Shown one piece after another: positions 61,165 to 64,000 of a stretch of 64,000 nt of DNA (the stretch's first letter is position 1; the number at the start of each line of letters is the position of its first letter). Origin of the DNA: Smallanthus sonchifolius (lineage: Eukaryota > Streptophyta > Magnoliopsida > Asterales > Asteraceae). Under the pieces are notes generated by a model. That model made no database searches. It worked only from the letters and a program-made list of their open reading frames with translations, and was not told the origin of the DNA. The stretch covers positions 53,227,486-53,291,485 of the forward strand of contig CM042040.1 in NCBI GenBank assembly GCA_023525975.1, written 5' to 3'. The position numbers and the translations under genes were made by a program.

Positions 61165-61265
61165 TGAATGACCAGGTTGTACGAGGATGTCGGGCATGGG
61201 AAATTGTGAAGAGCTATACACATCGTATTGCCCTATACGATGCGTATATGACCAAGTCCACATAG

Positions 61266-61563
61266 CAATTCCCGTTTACCATTAGTCCCCAAAATAAATA
61301 TCCATGTCATTATCACAATTGCATATAAATCTAAAATATTAATATATAGTCAAAGAAGATGATTTGACCTACCATTTATTGGCAATAAGTTGCATCGGTT
61401 TTACAAATTCACTCCGATGTTAAACCAATTTAACACCCACAAACATCATATTTGAGCATTCACAGCAGCTTCTATATATGTCTATGTCTATCTCTATATA
61501 TTTGTTAAGTTTTTAGTTAGTGATTTAAAGTGGTTATATTTGGAGAAAAGATAAAATGCTACT

Positions 61564-61601
<38 letters not shown>

Positions 61602-61604
61602 GAA
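61266..61604. other. Non-coding, with TA microsatellite
   Basis: No gene is visible. A TA run spans 61569-61597. Confidence 0.5.
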
Positions 61605-62583
61605 AGAGTAAATTACTCTCTGAGTCCCTGACATTTGACGATTTTAAATATTTAAGTCTCTTATGTTTAAATCCGTCTCTTTTAACCCTGACGTTTCATT
61701 TTTGCATTTGTTTGAGTCTTTTTGACTAACTCCATTAAATTTTCTATTAACTTTTTAAGTAAAAGACCAAAATACCCCAGGAACTCAAATTGTTAAAATT
61801 ACTTGTATTTTTACCAACCCACTGTCTTCACCACCACCATCATCTCCGGCAACCACCACCACCAACATCTCCGGCAACCTAATTCTCACTAACAGGAACT
61901 CACACAATTGCACAAACCTTACACACCTGTAACCTTCATCGGGGTGAACCCCAAATCTTTGCCACACCCCACACACTCTACGGTTGACGGGTAGATCTTG
62001 TTGTTATGCAAATCGGGTTAACCAGACCCAACTCCACCGCCACCACCATTTAGGGCAAAAAGAAGGTTTTTGAGGAAGATGAATGGTGTTCGATTTGGTG
62101 CCCTAACTACAAGATCTGGGCAAATCGATTTGACGGGTAGATCTTGTTGTTATGCAAATAGATTTGAGGGAATGATGGTCTGATTTGAATCTCGTGGGTA
62201 AAAAAACGTTACCTAGGTTTGAAGAATGGCGGTGGTGGTGACGTCTGAAGAAGAAGCCAGGTAGGGTGTGAAGAAGACGGTGGTGGTGGCGACGTCTGAA
62301 AAAAGAAGCTGATAGTGGTGGTGGTGGAGCTCATTGACGACGGTGATGGTGGTCACCCGGACAAATGACGAGAACAAAATGGGGGTGGGGGTGGATGATA
62401 TATAATCTGAGGGTAGTTTGGTCTTTTACTTAAAAAATTTACAGAAAATTTAACGGAGTTAGTCAAAAGGACTCAAACAGATGCAAAAATAAAACGTTAG
62501 GGTTAAAAGAGACGGATTTAAACATAAGTGACTCAAATAGTTAAAATGATCAAACGTTAAGTACTCAAACAATAATTTACTGT
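61605..62583. mobile_element. Foldback element with GTGG-rich interior
   Basis: The left arm starts AGAGTAAATTACTCTC, and the right arm ends CAATAATTTACT near 62581. They match in reverse over ~180 bases (AGTAAAAGACCAAA; TTTGGTCTTTTACTT). The interior has CACCACCAC/GTGGTGGTG stretches and two direct copies of GACGGGTAGATCTTGTTGTT (61987, 62134). Family is like the foldback at 14855 (shared AGAGTAAA start). No duplication identified. Confidence 0.75.
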
Positions 62584-62656
62584 TTATGAAAACACATTTC
62601 ACCTCTATTAATTTTTTAATATTTTTTGAAAACGGTTGTAAATGAGAAAATATATA

Positions 62657-63026
62657 TCTATATTAATAAATAAAGGTTTAAAGTGGACACTTGTCACTTT
62701 CTCATGCATCATCTCATTGATTTTTCCGTCTCTCTCTCCTAATAAATGCGCATCTATCTTATTAAATAATAATGATATTATAAATATATTATTAAAGAAG
62801 AATACTAATTATATTAAATAAGAATATATAATAGGAAATCAAAATCTATTTTAATAAATAAAGGTTTAAGATGGACACTTGTCACTTTCTCATGCATCCT
62901 CACAATGATTTTCTCGCCTCTCTCTCCTAATAAATACGCATCTATCTTGTTAAATAATAAGGATATTATAAATATATTATTAAAGAAGAATACTAATTAT
63001 ATTAAATAAGAATATATAATAGGAAA
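62657..63026 (+). repeat. Tandem 188-bp duplication with Helitron-like 5' ends
   Basis: Two units (62657-62844, 62845-63026) start TCTATATTAATAAATAAAGG and TCTATTTTAATAAATAAAGG after an A, which resembles plant Helitron 5' termini. They agree through GACACTTGTCACTTTCTC to ATATAATAGGAAAT. A third partial start (TAATAAATAAAGGTTTC) is at 63190. No 3' end was found. Confidence 0.5.
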
Positions 63027-63219
63027 TTAAATTATAACTAATTGAAGAAAAAAACTAATTTGTTATATACACACACATTTCCACCTGATATATCTCGAGA
63101 TGATCATAATAGTATGTATTTATAAATTTATAAGTTTTATATTTTTTAATATACAATCTCGTGTAATACACAGTATTATAACCTATTACTAATAAATAAA
63201 GGTTTCTGGTTACCATTTT

Positions 63220-63335
63220 TCCGCCTAAACTGTTTTTTTTACGGAAACGGTTATGACGCGGATCTACGAACCCGACTTCCGCCTAAACTGTTTTTTTTAC
63301 GGAAACGGTTATGACGCGGATCTACGAACCCGACT
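63220..63335. repeat. Perfect 58-bp tandem duplication
   Basis: Two copies beginning TCCGCCTAAACTG, 58 bases apart and identical, each with T8 and ACGGAAACGG. Such identity means a recent duplication. It lies just upstream of promoter-like DNA. Confidence 0.88.
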
Positions 63336-64000
63336 TCCCTCACTTTGGTTAACCCGTATGTATTAAGGGTTCCTTTTTCCCTTTAGGGTTTCTCCATAGA
63401 ATAACCAGCTATCACCGTCCTCTCCGCCGTGGTTGGTAATCAACGCTACCAGGTATTCCCCCCCCCCCCCCAAATCTCCTCCACCGATTTATTGTTTCTC
63501 CACGAACTTCCTCTGAAAGCCCACGATTGTAATCACCGCCGTGTTTCCCACGGATCTCCTCCACCGATCTGCTTTTACATCTCATCCTATTTGCCTTTAC
63601 CTGGTTTGTATTTGCTTTTCTCTCCTACTAAACGATCATATTCGCAGAAGGCTTTCATCTCTGCAATTATTTAGGCTTTTTTTATCAAAGGTATGTAATT
63701 CCTTGCCCCCTTTTCAATTTGCAACACGATTTCATTGCATCTCTTTGTAGATTTATAAGAATTTACAACGGATGCTTTATTAAATTTGGTATTTTATGAA
63801 TTGAAGTTATCCGATGTGTATTCAAATTTCGAAGTCAAACAAACAGATCAATTTAAATAAATACAGAGATTTGACCTTGCAGGTCAAACAAACAGATCAA
63901 GTTAAAAATGTAATCAAATTTTTCAGTAATTCCAAACTAAAAAAATTCATAACCAAATGAATTATGAATGGATACTTAGTCAGCTTCAAAGGTCTTGGTG
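63336..64000 (+). promoter_or_regulatory. Possible 5' region of a host gene running off the window
   Basis: C/T-rich leader-like sequence including TTTAGGGTTTCTCC (63382), a 14-C run (63458-63471) and an intron-donor-like AAAGGTATGTAATTCC at 63688, followed by T-rich intron-like sequence. Composition differs from the AT-rich repeats before it. The short ORFs here are not convincing. A gene beyond the window on the plus strand is plausible but unproven. Confidence 0.3.

Larger units (their letters stand above)
54758..61265 (-). mobile_element. Region with shared TATACG motifs: putative Mutator-like element with two genes
   Basis: Three blocks (54800-55030, 56890-57500, 60880-61255) are dense in TATACGCCACGTATA-like palindromes, which occur nowhere else in the window. 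They flank an ATHILA ORF1-like gene and a MULE transposase gene, both on the minus strand. Weak similarity between the outer ends (ATTGCTAATTGGAC, and ATTGCTATGTGGAC in reverse complement near 61262) may be the terminal repeat, but no clear 9-bp duplication was found. Whether it is one element or two neighbours sharing motifs is open. Confidence 0.5.

Noticed and set aside
63541..63750. 69- and 81-codon ORFs near the right end
   Set aside because: They overlap in different frames, contain no motif and cross a donor-like site. More likely leader and intron sequence.

Overview
The window looks like plant nuclear DNA, from a dicot with a repeat-rich genome. Resemblance of several repeats to Asteraceae transposons is from memory, so the family assignment is tentative. 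There is no rRNA or tRNA gene and nothing prokaryotic. Almost everything recognisable is transposable element or captured gene fragment. No intact single-copy host gene can be supported, although the last 650 bases look like the 5' region of one.

Left part (1-18,400). Element E (858-5,838, minus, 5-bp duplication ATTTG) is a chromovirus-like Ty3/gypsy element whose 5' LTR is fused to its reverse transcriptase by an internal deletion. Next come an unidentified exon-like ORF, a 1.9-kb CACTA transposon (6,265-8,186, TSD TAG), a two-exon DnaJ-type chaperone fragment, a copia LTR, a gypsy LTR fragment, and an integrase relic split by a solo LTR (11,468-13,012). A SINE with a 13-bp duplication, a long-arm foldback element and gypsy LTR 'D' follow.

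Central nest (18,408-49,064). Three Ty3/gypsy elements sit inside one another, each with matching 5-bp target duplications: A (minus, GTATC) abuts the end of D; B (plus, GATAC) interrupts A's primer-binding site; C (plus, TCTTA) interrupts B's integrase. A and B code for gag-pol. C has 3-kb LTRs and about 4 kb of internal DNA with no gag-pol. B and C share a leader stem-loop whose sequence differs but whose pairing is kept. A and B carry extra ORFs between the primer-binding site and gag.

Right part (49,243-64,000). A long inverted-repeat element (49,243-54,747, about 10-bp duplication) has its right arm split by a Helitron-like insertion (51,162-54,495) with gene-like fragments. A region marked by TATACG...CGTATA motifs (about 54,800-61,250) carries an ATHILA ORF1-like gene and a three-exon MULE transposase gene with FAR1, DDE, SWIM and OTU-protease-like parts. 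Both are decayed, and two catalytic residues of the transposase gene are changed. The window ends with another foldback element, a tandem duplication with Helitron-like ends, a 58-bp tandem duplication and promoter-like DNA.

A recurrent theme is GC-rich inverted repeats upstream of the TATA box in several different LTR families.
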